Shown here piece by piece: positions 1 through 7,525 of a stretch of DNA of 64,000 nucleotides. Numbering within the stretch: the first letter of the stretch is position 1; every line of letters starts with the position of its first letter. Location: contig NZ_AP022826.1 in the NCBI RefSeq assembly GCF_014466985.1, forward strand, positions 1,736,001-1,800,000, given 5' to 3'. This DNA comes from Nitrosophilus labii. GTDB taxonomy: Bacteria > Campylobacterota > Campylobacteria > Campylobacterales > Nitratiruptoraceae. A program made the position numbers and the translations under genes. The notes below the pieces were generated by a model that saw nothing but the letters and a program-made list of their open reading frames with translations, was not told the DNA's origin and made no database searches.

Positions 1-180
1 ATTGAAAACCGGTTTTTCAACCCTCCAATCACCTACACTATACTCATGAGAGTTAGTAGGCGCATATGGTCTTTCATCCATAGGAACTTCAGCAATATCT
101 TCAACCGGCTCAGTAAATGAAAAAAGTGCAGCGCCGGGAATTAATTCATTCCATCCTAAATCTTTAATATCTTTAGCCAT
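1..180 (-). CDS. porD: pyruvate:ferredoxin oxidoreductase delta subunit, N-terminal part
   Basis: The first 60 codons of a protein that continues beyond the left edge. The reading frame starts at an ATG at 180 and reads MAKDIKDLGWNELIPGA, later with NSHEYSVGDWRVEKPVF. The GDWR-x-E-KPV segment, just ahead of where the two [4Fe-4S] clusters would lie, is typical of the ferredoxin-like delta subunit of pyruvate or 2-oxoacid:ferredoxin oxidoreductase. The cluster cysteines are outside the window. It follows porC by 10 bases on the same strand, the gamma-delta order usual in Campylobacterota, where alpha and beta normally come next. The enzyme makes acetyl-CoA from pyruvate, or the reverse in the reductive TCA cycle. 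Identity rests on the N-terminus plus context. Confidence 0.82.
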   Translation of the reverse strand, partial: MAKDIKDLGWNELIPGAALFSFTEPVEDIAEVPMDERPYAPTNSHEYSVGDWRVEKPVFN

Positions 181-190
181 CTTTTATCCT

Positions 191-748
191 TTACTTAACT
201 TCGTTATAGGCTCTCTCGATTGCAGCCATATTAGCATCGATAATTTTTTGAGGAAATTTTGACAATACTTTTTTCATAGCATCTTGGAAATATTCAAGCT
301 CGAACATTCCAGATACTTTCATCAAAGCTCCCAACATTGGAGTATTTGGGATAGCCCTTCCTATAGTATCTAAAGATATCTGCATACAATCAACTACATA
401 TACCTCTTTACCTTTTAGTTTTGGTTGAGCATTTATAAGCTCCTCTTTTGAAAGATGTGTAGTGATGATATATTTGGTATCCTCTTTTTCGTTGGCAGTT
501 ATATCGGCGGTATAAGTAAGACCAGGGTCTATTACTAACACATAATCCGGTCTCATAAATTTTTCATGATTTAATATAGGTTTATCATCAACCCTATTAT
601 ACGCCGTCATGGCTGCACCCCTTTTTGCCGAACCGTAGAAAGCGAAAGCTTGTACAAATTTTCCGGTATTAGCAACAACGTCCGCTAAACCTTTTGCTCC
701 GGTAACGGCCCCTTGTCCTGCACGGCTATGCCATCTAATTTCTAACAT
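191..748 (-). CDS. porC: pyruvate:ferredoxin oxidoreductase gamma subunit
   Basis: A 185-residue protein of the POR gamma domain family. Visible features are the N-terminal IRWHSRAGQGAVTGAKGLAD segment, the glycine-rich phosphate-binding loop of this family, followed by FYGSAKRGAAMTAYNRV and the C-terminal NTPMLGALMKV region. Length matches stand-alone gamma subunits of four-subunit PORs. It interconverts pyruvate and acetyl-CoA + CO2 with ferredoxin or flavodoxin in the cytoplasm. It is probably the first gene of the operon, with porD 10 bases downstream and a gene-free spacer upstream. The start is an ATG preceded by GAGGGAGATGA. The related 2-oxoglutarate enzyme is a less likely alternative. 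Confidence 0.9.
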   Translation of the reverse strand: MLEIRWHSRAGQGAVTGAKGLADVVANTGKFVQAFAFYGSAKRGAAMTAYNRVDDKPILNHEKFMRPDYVLVIDPGLTYTADITANEKEDTKYIITTHLSKEELINAQPKLKGKEVYVVDCMQISLDTIGRAIPNTPMLGALMKVSGMFELEYFQDAMKKVLSKFPQKIIDANMAAIERAYNEVK

Positions 749-1103
749 TTCATCTCCCTCTCAAATACTTATATAGTTTGTTGCTTAATTGTAATCATTT
801 TGTTCTTAAATAAGGCTTTATTATTTTAGGAATAAGCATTGATAAAATTCCATTCAAAAGTTTTTAACATTATATCAATATAATTCTCCAAAAATTAAAA
901 TTTAAAGAAAGCTTTTTAAAAAGGTACGTGGTCGGTATAAGTAGAGTATATAAAACTGAAGTTTGAATGAAAAAAATCTACTTATTAGTTTCCAATAACG
1001 TTTATTAAAGCTCTAGTACTGCGCGTTTAACAACACCTTCACTCTACGATATATATGTGTAAAATTTAGTAATTTTTCAATCTTTCTATTTTTTAGAACC
1101 ATA
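749..1103. other. 355-bp gene-free spacer upstream of porC with inverted repeats
   Basis: No ORF with coding character was found on either strand. A TATAAT on the minus strand (869-874) is the best -10 candidate for the por operon; no clear -35 is visible, as is common in this phylum. A perfect 9-bp inverted repeat, ATAAGTAGA at 937-945 and TCTACTTAT at 977-985, flanks about 31 bases. A second pair, GTAGAGT at 941-947 and ACTCTAC at 1042-1048, overlaps it. These could be regulatory or the remains of a lost element. Confidence 0.4.
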
Positions 1104-1748
1104 TTATTTTCCTATTTTTTTTATAATATTTACGGCTTCCAAACTATCTTTTTTTATAAACTCACTACATCTTTGTAAAGTTTTAAAATATCCATATCCT
1201 GAAAGCACTGCAACACCTTTAATACCCGCTCTTTGAGCCGAGTCTATATCCAAACATGTATCTCCTATCATCCATGTATGATCTTTATTGGCATTTAGTT
1301 TATGCAAAGCTTTTAAAATAGGCTCCGGATGGGGTTTAGGATAAATTACATCTTCTCTTCCTATTAAACATTCAAAAAATTTCATAACACCAAAATGCTT
1401 CAAAAGCTCTTTAGAATATAGTCCGGTTTTAGTGGTAACCACACCCAAAACAGCAAATTTACTAGCCTCTTTTATTGCCTCTTTGGCATTTGGTAAAAGT
1501 ACGGTTTTTTCTTTTGAGACAGTCCTATAGTTTTCTTTATAGGCATCAACGAACTCTTTAATATTTTCTTTGATTCCAAGATGTAAAAACATAAAATCAA
1601 GCGGGTGACCTATAAGCTTTAAAATCTCCTTTTTTTCGGGCGTTTTTAAGCCAAACTTTTTAAAAGCGAAATCAAAACTTTCCAAAATAGCTTCTGTTGA
1701 GTCTATTAAAGTACCATCTAAATCAAATAAAATAGTAATCTTTTTCAA
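1104..1748 (-). CDS. HAD-superfamily phosphatase, phosphoglycolate phosphatase-like
   Basis: A 214-residue haloacid dehalogenase hydrolase of the Gph/PGMB type. Motif I is FDLDGTLID near residue 8, with the nucleophilic Asp and acid/base Asp two residues later. Motif II is VVTTKTG, the motif III lysine lies in YPKPHPEP, and motif IV is MIGDTCLDIDSA. The helical cap follows motif I (subclass I). Such enzymes dephosphorylate small phosphometabolites, often 2-phosphoglycolate, but the substrate cannot be fixed from sequence. It lies downstream of the ABC binding protein on the same strand, separated by a 74-base AT-rich spacer, so it may have its own promoter. Confidence 0.85.
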   Translation of the reverse strand: MKKITILFDLDGTLIDSTEAILESFDFAFKKFGLKTPEKKEILKLIGHPLDFMFLHLGIKENIKEFVDAYKENYRTVSKEKTVLLPNAKEAIKEASKFAVLGVVTTKTGLYSKELLKHFGVMKFFECLIGREDVIYPKPHPEPILKALHKLNANKDHTWMIGDTCLDIDSAQRAGIKGVAVLSGYGYFKTLQRCSEFIKKDSLEAVNIIKKIGK

Positions 1749-1822
1749 AAATCCCCCTTAAATTAAAAAAACTGAAATATTTATAAATATATATTATGAT
1801 TTTGTTATATTTTATTTATTAT

Positions 1823-3322
1823 TTATGGTTTAACCCAATCTATCTCATTATGGAAAATTCCTATTATTGAAGGCTCTATTGGTCGTATCTTTTTATTTAC
1901 AGCCGTTATAGAGTTTGGGATATACAAAAATAGATAAGGGAGATCGTTTGCTATTAAAGCAAAGATCTTCTTGTAAATTTTAGAGAGCTTTTTTCTATCT
2001 ACCGTGATTTCTGCTTTTTCTATCAAAGAGTCAACCTCTTCGTTATGATATCCGACAAGATTGAAACCACCCGGTTTATCGGATTTACTGTGCCACAGAG
2101 GATAGGCATCTGGAGTTAGTCCGAGGCTCCATCCCAATAAAATTGTTTCAAAATTCCTAGGATGAACCACAGTATTTAAAAAGGCTTGCCACTCCATTGC
2201 CTTAATCTTAACTTTTACACCAATTTTGCTAAGCTGATACTGTATAATTTGAGCGGCATAAAGTCTTATTGAATTGTTGGAGTTGGTTGCTATCTCAAAC
2301 TCTAAAGGGTTATCTTCATCATACCCGGCCTCTTTTAAAAGCTCTTTAGCTCTTTTAAGATTCGGTTTTGGAGGTTTTATCTTATCATTAAAAGCAAAAG
2401 TACCAGGCAAAAAAGGTCCCGTACAGACTCTAGCGTGTGAAAAAAACAAAATATCGGCCAGTTCTTTTCTATCTATTGCCAGACTCAAAGCCTCTCTAAC
2501 TCTTTTATCTTGAAATTTTTTATTTCTAAGATTAAACCCTAAATAAGTGTATCCATGAGATATCTGTTCAATTATTTTATAATAATCGTTGAAATCTTTA
2601 TCTATCTGTCTTTCATACTGTAAAGGAGAAAGCGAACCAACATCCAGTTTTTTGGATTTTAACATTAAAAACTGAGTGGATGGGTCTGGTATAAAATGGT
2701 AGATTATCTTATCAATATTAGGTTTATGCTCAAAATAGTTTTCGTTTGCAACTAAAACTATATCCTTAGATACGGAAAAATTTTCAAGCTTGTAAGGCCC
2801 CGTGCCAATAGGCCTTTGGTTAAATTTACTTGTCATTAGATCTTTTTCATTTTTTAAAATATGCTCTGGAAGAATTCCCGTCATCCAAGTTTCTAAAGCT
2901 TTAAAATAAGGTTTTTTATAGATAACTTTCACTGTTTTATCATCTAAAATCTCCACATCTTTTACAAAACGAAATTCGCTAGCATACGGGGTAAACACTT
3001 TGGGGGACGTTATGGTTTTATAGGTAAAGAGTACATCTTTGGCACCAAATTTTTTACCGTCATGCCAATATACATCATCTCTTAGCCTAAAAATCAAAGT
3101 GGTATCGTCTAAAAACTCAAAACTTTTTGCCAATTCTCCTACAATTTTACCGTTTTTGTCATATTTAACTAAAGAATTAAAAATCCATCCAGCAATCTCT
3201 CCGCTGGCACTATCGGTAGCTAAAATAGGGTTTATTCTGCTTGGACTTGCACTGATTGAGAGATGGAGAGTTGAGGAAAAAAGTGAAAGTGTAAATATTA
3301 ATAAAAGTGTAACTTTTTTCAT
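1823..3322 (-). CDS. ABC transporter substrate-binding protein, family 5 (peptide/nickel type)
   Basis: A 499-residue periplasmic solute-binding protein (SBP_bac_5, the DppA/OppA/NikA family). A signal peptide spans about residues 1-25, ending near LSISASPSRINP. The family core follows: FNSLVKYD, LAKSFEF, FRLRDDVYWHDGKKFGAKDVLFTY and later RPIGTGPYKLENF. Length is normal for the family. No permease or ATPase gene is next to it in this window, so it is an orphan or works with a distant transporter. The ligand could be an oligopeptide, nickel chelate or sugar, and none can be preferred. Its upstream side carries degenerate heptamer repeats (3331-3463). Confidence 0.88.
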   Translation of the reverse strand: MKKVTLLLIFTLSLFSSTLHLSISASPSRINPILATDSASGEIAGWIFNSLVKYDKNGKIVGELAKSFEFLDDTTLIFRLRDDVYWHDGKKFGAKDVLFTYKTITSPKVFTPYASEFRFVKDVEILDDKTVKVIYKKPYFKALETWMTGILPEHILKNEKDLMTSKFNQRPIGTGPYKLENFSVSKDIVLVANENYFEHKPNIDKIIYHFIPDPSTQFLMLKSKKLDVGSLSPLQYERQIDKDFNDYYKIIEQISHGYTYLGFNLRNKKFQDKRVREALSLAIDRKELADILFFSHARVCTGPFLPGTFAFNDKIKPPKPNLKRAKELLKEAGYDEDNPLEFEIATNSNNSIRLYAAQIIQYQLSKIGVKVKIKAMEWQAFLNTVVHPRNFETILLGWSLGLTPDAYPLWHSKSDKPGGFNLVGYHNEEVDSLIEKAEITVDRKKLSKIYKKIFALIANDLPYLFLYIPNSITAVNKKIRPIEPSIIGIFHNEIDWVKP

Positions 3323-3330
3323 TAAGAATC

Positions 3331-3463
3331 CTAATTTAGGAATTAGGAATTGGAATTAAGAATTTAATAAATTAGTTAAAATGGCTTAGTGATTGAGTAA
3401 TTAAAAAAATTAAACTTTGCCAATACACAAATATACTAATTCCTAATTCCTAATGCCTAACCA
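3331..3463. repeat. heptamer-repeat hairpin locus between rhodanese and ABC binding protein genes
   Basis: The left arm (about 3334-3400) is built from GGAATTA/GGAATTG-like heptamers. The right arm (3436-3463) is built from the complementary CTAATTC/CTAATGC heptamers, so a transcript could fold back across a ~70-base loop. The right arm runs through the stop codon of the rhodanese gene (3450-3452). The 19 bases at 3437-3455 recur at the end of the TauE-like gene (17342-17360). Confidence 0.8.
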
Positions 3464-3851
3464 CCGGTTTATGCTCTCTCAACCACGCGTATATACCGCC
3501 TTTGAGATGCATAGCATTTTTGTAGCCAAGCTGATTTGACAAAAAGTCGCCAACTACTTTTGTTCTGCTGCCGGTTCTACAAACAAGAATAAACTTCGTA
3601 TCTTTCGTAGGAACATATTTTGAAAATTCGTTCATAAACTTCTCTACATTATATCTTCCATATATATCAAAGAAAGTTATTAATTTACTACCTTTGATAA
3701 TTCCCGTCTGTTTCCATTCAGGCTCAGTTCTGATATCGATGATAACAACGCCCTCTTGTTGAAGCCTTTCAACGTCCTTGGGAGTAAGTTCGATAAGTCC
3801 GGCCATTAAGTATCCTGAAAATAAAAGTAGTAGCAGTAAAAACCTTTTCAT
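3450..3851 (-). CDS. periplasmic rhodanese-domain protein
   Basis: A 133-residue single-domain rhodanese. It starts with a signal peptide (MKRFLLLLLLFSGYLMAG), followed by LTPKDVERL, VVIIDIRTEPEW and the active-site loop CRTGSR, whose cysteine (about residue 91) would carry the persulfide. The frame is open ten codons further upstream to 3881, but that start falls in the rpsI terminator hairpin. The ATG at 3851 has an AAAGG ribosome site 8 bases upstream and leads straight into the signal peptide, so it is preferred. Probable role is sulfane-sulfur transfer in the periplasm; the partner is unknown. Confidence 0.85.
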   Translation of the reverse strand: MKRFLLLLLLFSGYLMAGLIELTPKDVERLQQEGVVIIDIRTEPEWKQTGIIKGSKLITFFDIYGRYNVEKFMNEFSKYVPTKDTKFILVCRTGSRTKVVGDFLSNQLGYKNAMHLKGGIYAWLREHKPVVRH

Positions 3852-3873
3852 ATAAAGCGCCTTTGAAAAGAAG

Positions 3874-3889
3874 TCGGGCAAAAGCCCGA
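3874..3889 (-). terminator. probable terminator of rplM-rpsI
   Basis: Directly after the rpsI stop, the minus strand reads TCGGGC, a TTTT loop, then GCCCGA, a six-base-pair G+C-rich stem followed by the pyrimidine run CTTCTTTTC. The T run is short, so termination may be partial and allow read-through into the rhodanese gene. Confidence 0.5.
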
Positions 3890-3895
3890 AAAATA

Positions 3896-4285
3896 TTATC
3901 TTTTTGAGAACTGAGGAGATCTTCTTGCTTTGTGTTTTCCGTATTTCTTTCTCTCTACAACTCTTGAGTCTCTTGTAAGCAAGCCTTGAGGCTTTAGTAC
4001 CGCTCTTAAACTCTCATCAAAAGCTACCAATGCTTTAGAGATTCCGTGTTTTAATGCATCGGCTTGTGCAGAATATCCACCGCCAAGCGTTTGAGCAACT
4101 ATATCAACACTTCCCTCTGTTTTTGTCAAAACCAAAGGAAGTTTTACTCTTTTTTTGATAGCCTCATGACCGCCTAGCCACTCATCTAGACTCATTCCAT
4201 TTACTACTATCTTTCCGCTTCCGCTACTAAGCCATACTTTTGCTACAGCTGTCTTTCTTTTACCGGTTGCATATACTTTAGCCAT
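3896..4285 (-). CDS. rpsI: 30S ribosomal protein S9
   Basis: 129 residues, standard length for bacterial uS9. Recognisable elements are [15 protein letters not shown] at the N-terminus, [24 protein letters not shown] in the middle and the basic tail ending [16 protein letters not shown], which reaches the ribosomal P site. It lies one base after rplM, the nearly universal L13-S9 pair, and is certainly cotranscribed with it. A hairpin follows. Confidence 0.98.
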   Translation of the reverse strand: MAKVYATGKRKTAVAKVWLSSGSGKIVVNGMSLDEWLGGHEAIKKRVKLPLVLTKTEGSVDIVAQTLGGGYSAQADALKHGISKALVAFDESLRAVLKPQGLLTRDSRVVERKKYGKHKARRSPQFSKR

Positions 4286-4286
4286 A

Positions 4287-4709
4287 TTATGATCCCTTTA
4301 CTTGAGCTGTATGCGGATGTTCGCTTCCAGCATACACTTTTAGTTTTTTAAGCATTTTTCTTCCAAGTTTTGTTTTAGGAAGCATTCCTCTCGTAGCGAG
4401 TTTAAATAATTTCTCCGGATTCTTTTTCAATAATTCTTCAAGCTTTTCGCTTTTTACACCGCCGAAGTATCCGGTGTGTCTATAATACTGTTTATTTTGC
4501 AGCTTGTTTCCGCTAACGTTTACTTTAGAAGCGTTGATAACAACAACATAATCACCACAATCAACATGCGGAGTATAATAAGGCTTATGCTTGCCTCTTA
4601 ACTTCGTAGCTATTTCGGTAATAACTCTACCGAATGTTTTTCCTTCTGCATCTATAACGATCCAGTCTCTCTTAACCTCTTCAGGTTTAACAACTTTTGT
4701 AAATTTCAT
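4287..4709 (-). CDS. rplM: 50S ribosomal protein L13
   Basis: 140 residues, typical of uL13. It shows [28 protein letters not shown] near the start, then [16 protein letters not shown] and the signature [29 protein letters not shown]. It binds 23S rRNA early in large-subunit assembly and is commonly autoregulated with S9. It is first of the rplM-rpsI pair. addA lies 80 bases upstream on the same strand, so read-through from the addAB block is possible, but ribosomal genes normally have their own promoter, which I could not pinpoint. Confidence 0.98.
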   Translation of the reverse strand: MKFTKVVKPEEVKRDWIVIDAEGKTFGRVITEIATKLRGKHKPYYTPHVDCGDYVVVINASKVNVSGNKLQNKQYYRHTGYFGGVKSEKLEELLKKNPEKLFKLATRGMLPKTKLGRKMLKKLKVYAGSEHPHTAQVKGS

Positions 4710-4789
4710 TTTCCCAAACCTTTTATAGCTTTTTGGTGAGTGAGATGATACTCATTTTTTTATTAAAAATAGCTTAATTTTAGGTTTCT

Positions 4790-7510
4790 TTAAACTTTTA
4801 CCATCTCTATTTTCTCTTCCAAAAGATAACATACATAACCTATAGTCTCATTGTTTGTAATCTTTTTCACCGCTTCAACATACTCTAAAACCTGTTTTTT
4901 ATGTTTATAACTATCCTCTTTTGAACTTTTATAATCTATAACTATATTTGCATCTTTACCTAAAAGTAAAAGATCAATCTGCTTTAGTTCTTGATTGAAA
5001 GAGATAGGCTGTTCCTTACAAATCTCTTTTGATGAGAGCAGGTTTGTAAACTCACTTTTTTCTAAAAGCATTCTCACTCTTTTTTCTATATCGGCTATTT
5101 TTTCTTCTTTTAGATAAAATCCAAACCTGTTTTTAACGCATACCATTGCATCATTTAGAGTTTTTAAATCATTAAAATCTATCATTTCTAGGGCATAATG
5201 AAGGGCATTCCCAAATATTATGGCTTCTGAAAAATAGTCTTGATCATTTTTTGTCTTTATATTTTGCAGTCCGTAAAATCTCTCTTGAAAATCAATCTCA
5301 ACATTTTTAATATCACTTTTCTTAACTCTTACAGAACTTAATTCACCTCTCTTAGTCTCGCTCAAATGTAAAAAATCAAAAGCGCTTCTTTGTTGTTTTT
5401 TTAAAATTATCAAAGAGTTTCTTGCTCTTGTAAAAGCGACATACATTGCATTTAACTCATCTTCTTGCGAGAGCCTTTTCTCTTTTTCCAATGCATTTTT
5501 ATAGTTTTCATCCACAAACTCTCTTCCTTTTTTCCTGTAATAGACTCTTTTGCAACCAATCTTGTCCATATCGAAAATCAAGGAAGAAAATGTTGAGGGC
5601 TTTCTTGAAAGTCTATCACATAAAATTACATGTTTAAACTCCAAGCCTTTGGATTTATGTACCGTTAAAATTTTTATACCATCTTTAGTACTTGATGTAA
5701 CTTTCTCATCTACTCTTTCAAGATCAAAAAGAAACTCTCCCAAAGTTTTGTAATTGCGCAAGATTTCTATAAATTTGAGTACATTTTCATTTTTAATGCC
5801 TATATCAAAATCTTTAAGCACTTTTTGTATAAGTAACGCTAAATCATTCATAATAGGCTTATAAAGTTCCAAATCAATTTTTGTATCTATATCTTTTGAA
5901 ATAGCAGCCAAAAAGTTGGCTTTGAATATCTCCTCTTCGAAATAGAGATATTTCATAAATTCTATCAACAATATTATCTCTTTTTGATTTACTAATTTTG
6001 AACTACTCTCCGTCACTACTTTGATATCTTTAATCTGTTCTTTTAAAGCGCTTTCTATCTCTAAAATCTCATCATTTTTAAAACACAAAATCGCAATATC
6101 TTCATAAGATATACCTTTTTGTGTCAACATTTTAACGCTATTTACACACTCTTTTAATACTTCATCGCTACTTTTTACCTCAACATATCCCTCATTTTTA
6201 CTGTTGGCTTTCTGTTTCGTAAAATATCCAAAATATTGTTTATATAAAGGCTCGAAAATCTCATTTATAAAATCCACAATAGCTCTATCGCTTCTAAAAT
6301 TTGTATCCATAGGTACTATCTTAACATCGAATTTCCTAGCAACATAATTAAAAAGCTCTTTATAACCCCCTCTAAATCTATATATCGACTGTTTTATATC
6401 TCCTACATAAAAAAAAGTTCTTCCCTCTTTTTGTCCCTCTCCTGCACAAATCTCTTCTATAATTGGCTCTAAAAGTCTATATTGGATTAAAGAAGTATCT
6501 TGAAATTCATCTATCAAAAGATGCTCTATCTTAGAATCTAGCCGAAAATATAAAAATTGATTGTCAATTTTCTCTTTTAGTATATGGTATGTAAAATTTT
6601 GGATGTCACTGAAACTGAGTCTGTTAGTCTCTCTTTTTATCAATATATTAGTCTTTTTATACAAAAGATATAGTTCAAAAAGAGTATCTAAAAAGATAGC
6701 TTCTTTAGCATTTAAATATGTTTTTAGCCCAATTTTGAGTTCATTAAAAAATATGTCACAACTCTCTTTATAACACTTTTTAAAATATCTATAATCTTTC
6801 AGACTCTTTTTTTCAAGCCACCCTTTTTTCAATATCTCATCGATATCTTCCGCCTCAACTGCACTTAAAGCCGTTTTTGAAGCCTCTGGACAGCTTTGGA
6901 TAAAATCTTTGATTTTTGCAAAAACTCTCATAATCTCTATTTCTAAAGATGTAATGTCCCTTTTTACAAAATCAAAACTCTCATCTATAAATTTTTCGTA
7001 AAGAGCTTCAAAAAGAGAAAAGATATCTTTTAACTTTTTATCTTCCATAAAGGACAGTATTACAACTTTTTCACTCTTTTTTTGCAAATATGTAAAATAT
7101 AAAAATCTATAAATAATCTCGCTTTTGTCATCTTGAGAGATTATAAAATCTGGTATCAAACCTGCATACATTGCAAATTTACGCAAAATAGATACGAAAA
7201 AACTATCAATTGTGGTTATCTTTATATCCGAAGAGAGAAATTTTTTATAGACTAAAGGCTGTTTTTTTAAAATCTCCTCATACGTAAGAGATGTATTTTG
7301 AGATATAAACTCAAGTTCATGGGAGTCTTTAAGATTTTTGAGTCTATCTTGGATTCTGACCCTCATCTCATTAGCAGCTTTATTGGTAAATGTAAGGGCC
7401 AAAATCCTATCTGGCTTAGCTCCCATAAATAGAAGGCTAAGGTATCTTACAACCAAAGCAAATGTCTTTCCAGTACCTGCACTTGCCTCATATGCTAAAA
7501 GCCTCTCCAT
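4790..7510 (-). CDS. addA: AddA-type helicase-nuclease (RecB-like double-strand-break repair)
   Basis: 906 residues, short for AddA (about 1,200 in Bacillus) but usual for Campylobacterota. Superfamily 1 helicase motifs are clear: Walker A ASAGTGKTF at residue 9, LALTFTNKAANEMR (motif Ia), LLIDEFQDTS (Walker B), YVGDIKQSIYRFRGG (motif III), LTVHKSKGLEF (motif V) and AMYVAFTRARNSL (motif VI). The RecB-family nuclease is at the C-terminus (DLLLLGKDANIVIDYKSSK). It resects double-strand ends and loads RecA. addB lies 15 bases upstream. The same pair beside the cbb3 operon is, from memory, found in Campylobacter (Cj1481c-Cj1482c). Confidence 0.93.
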   Translation of the reverse strand: MERLLAYEASAGTGKTFALVVRYLSLLFMGAKPDRILALTFTNKAANEMRVRIQDRLKNLKDSHELEFISQNTSLTYEEILKKQPLVYKKFLSSDIKITTIDSFFVSILRKFAMYAGLIPDFIISQDDKSEIIYRFLYFTYLQKKSEKVVILSFMEDKKLKDIFSLFEALYEKFIDESFDFVKRDITSLEIEIMRVFAKIKDFIQSCPEASKTALSAVEAEDIDEILKKGWLEKKSLKDYRYFKKCYKESCDIFFNELKIGLKTYLNAKEAIFLDTLFELYLLYKKTNILIKRETNRLSFSDIQNFTYHILKEKIDNQFLYFRLDSKIEHLLIDEFQDTSLIQYRLLEPIIEEICAGEGQKEGRTFFYVGDIKQSIYRFRGGYKELFNYVARKFDVKIVPMDTNFRSDRAIVDFINEIFEPLYKQYFGYFTKQKANSKNEGYVEVKSSDEVLKECVNSVKMLTQKGISYEDIAILCFKNDEILEIESALKEQIKDIKVVTESSSKLVNQKEIILLIEFMKYLYFEEEIFKANFLAAISKDIDTKIDLELYKPIMNDLALLIQKVLKDFDIGIKNENVLKFIEILRNYKTLGEFLFDLERVDEKVTSSTKDGIKILTVHKSKGLEFKHVILCDRLSRKPSTFSSLIFDMDKIGCKRVYYRKKGREFVDENYKNALEKEKRLSQEDELNAMYVAFTRARNSLIILKKQQRSAFDFLHLSETKRGELSSVRVKKSDIKNVEIDFQERFYGLQNIKTKNDQDYFSEAIIFGNALHYALEMIDFNDLKTLNDAMVCVKNRFGFYLKEEKIADIEKRVRMLLEKSEFTNLLSSKEICKEQPISFNQELKQIDLLLLGKDANIVIDYKSSKEDSYKHKKQVLEYVEAVKKITNNETIGYVCYLLEEKIEMVKV

Positions 7511-7525
7511 AACCCGCCTTACAAA

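Noticed and set aside
749-1103. tRNA or small RNA gene in the spacer upstream of porC
   Set aside because: No T-loop or acceptor-stem pattern and no terminator-like hairpin with a T run were found.
3039-3359. 106-residue plus-strand ORF opposite the ABC binding protein
   Set aside because: Antisense to a well-supported gene and ends within repeat sequence; no ribosome site.
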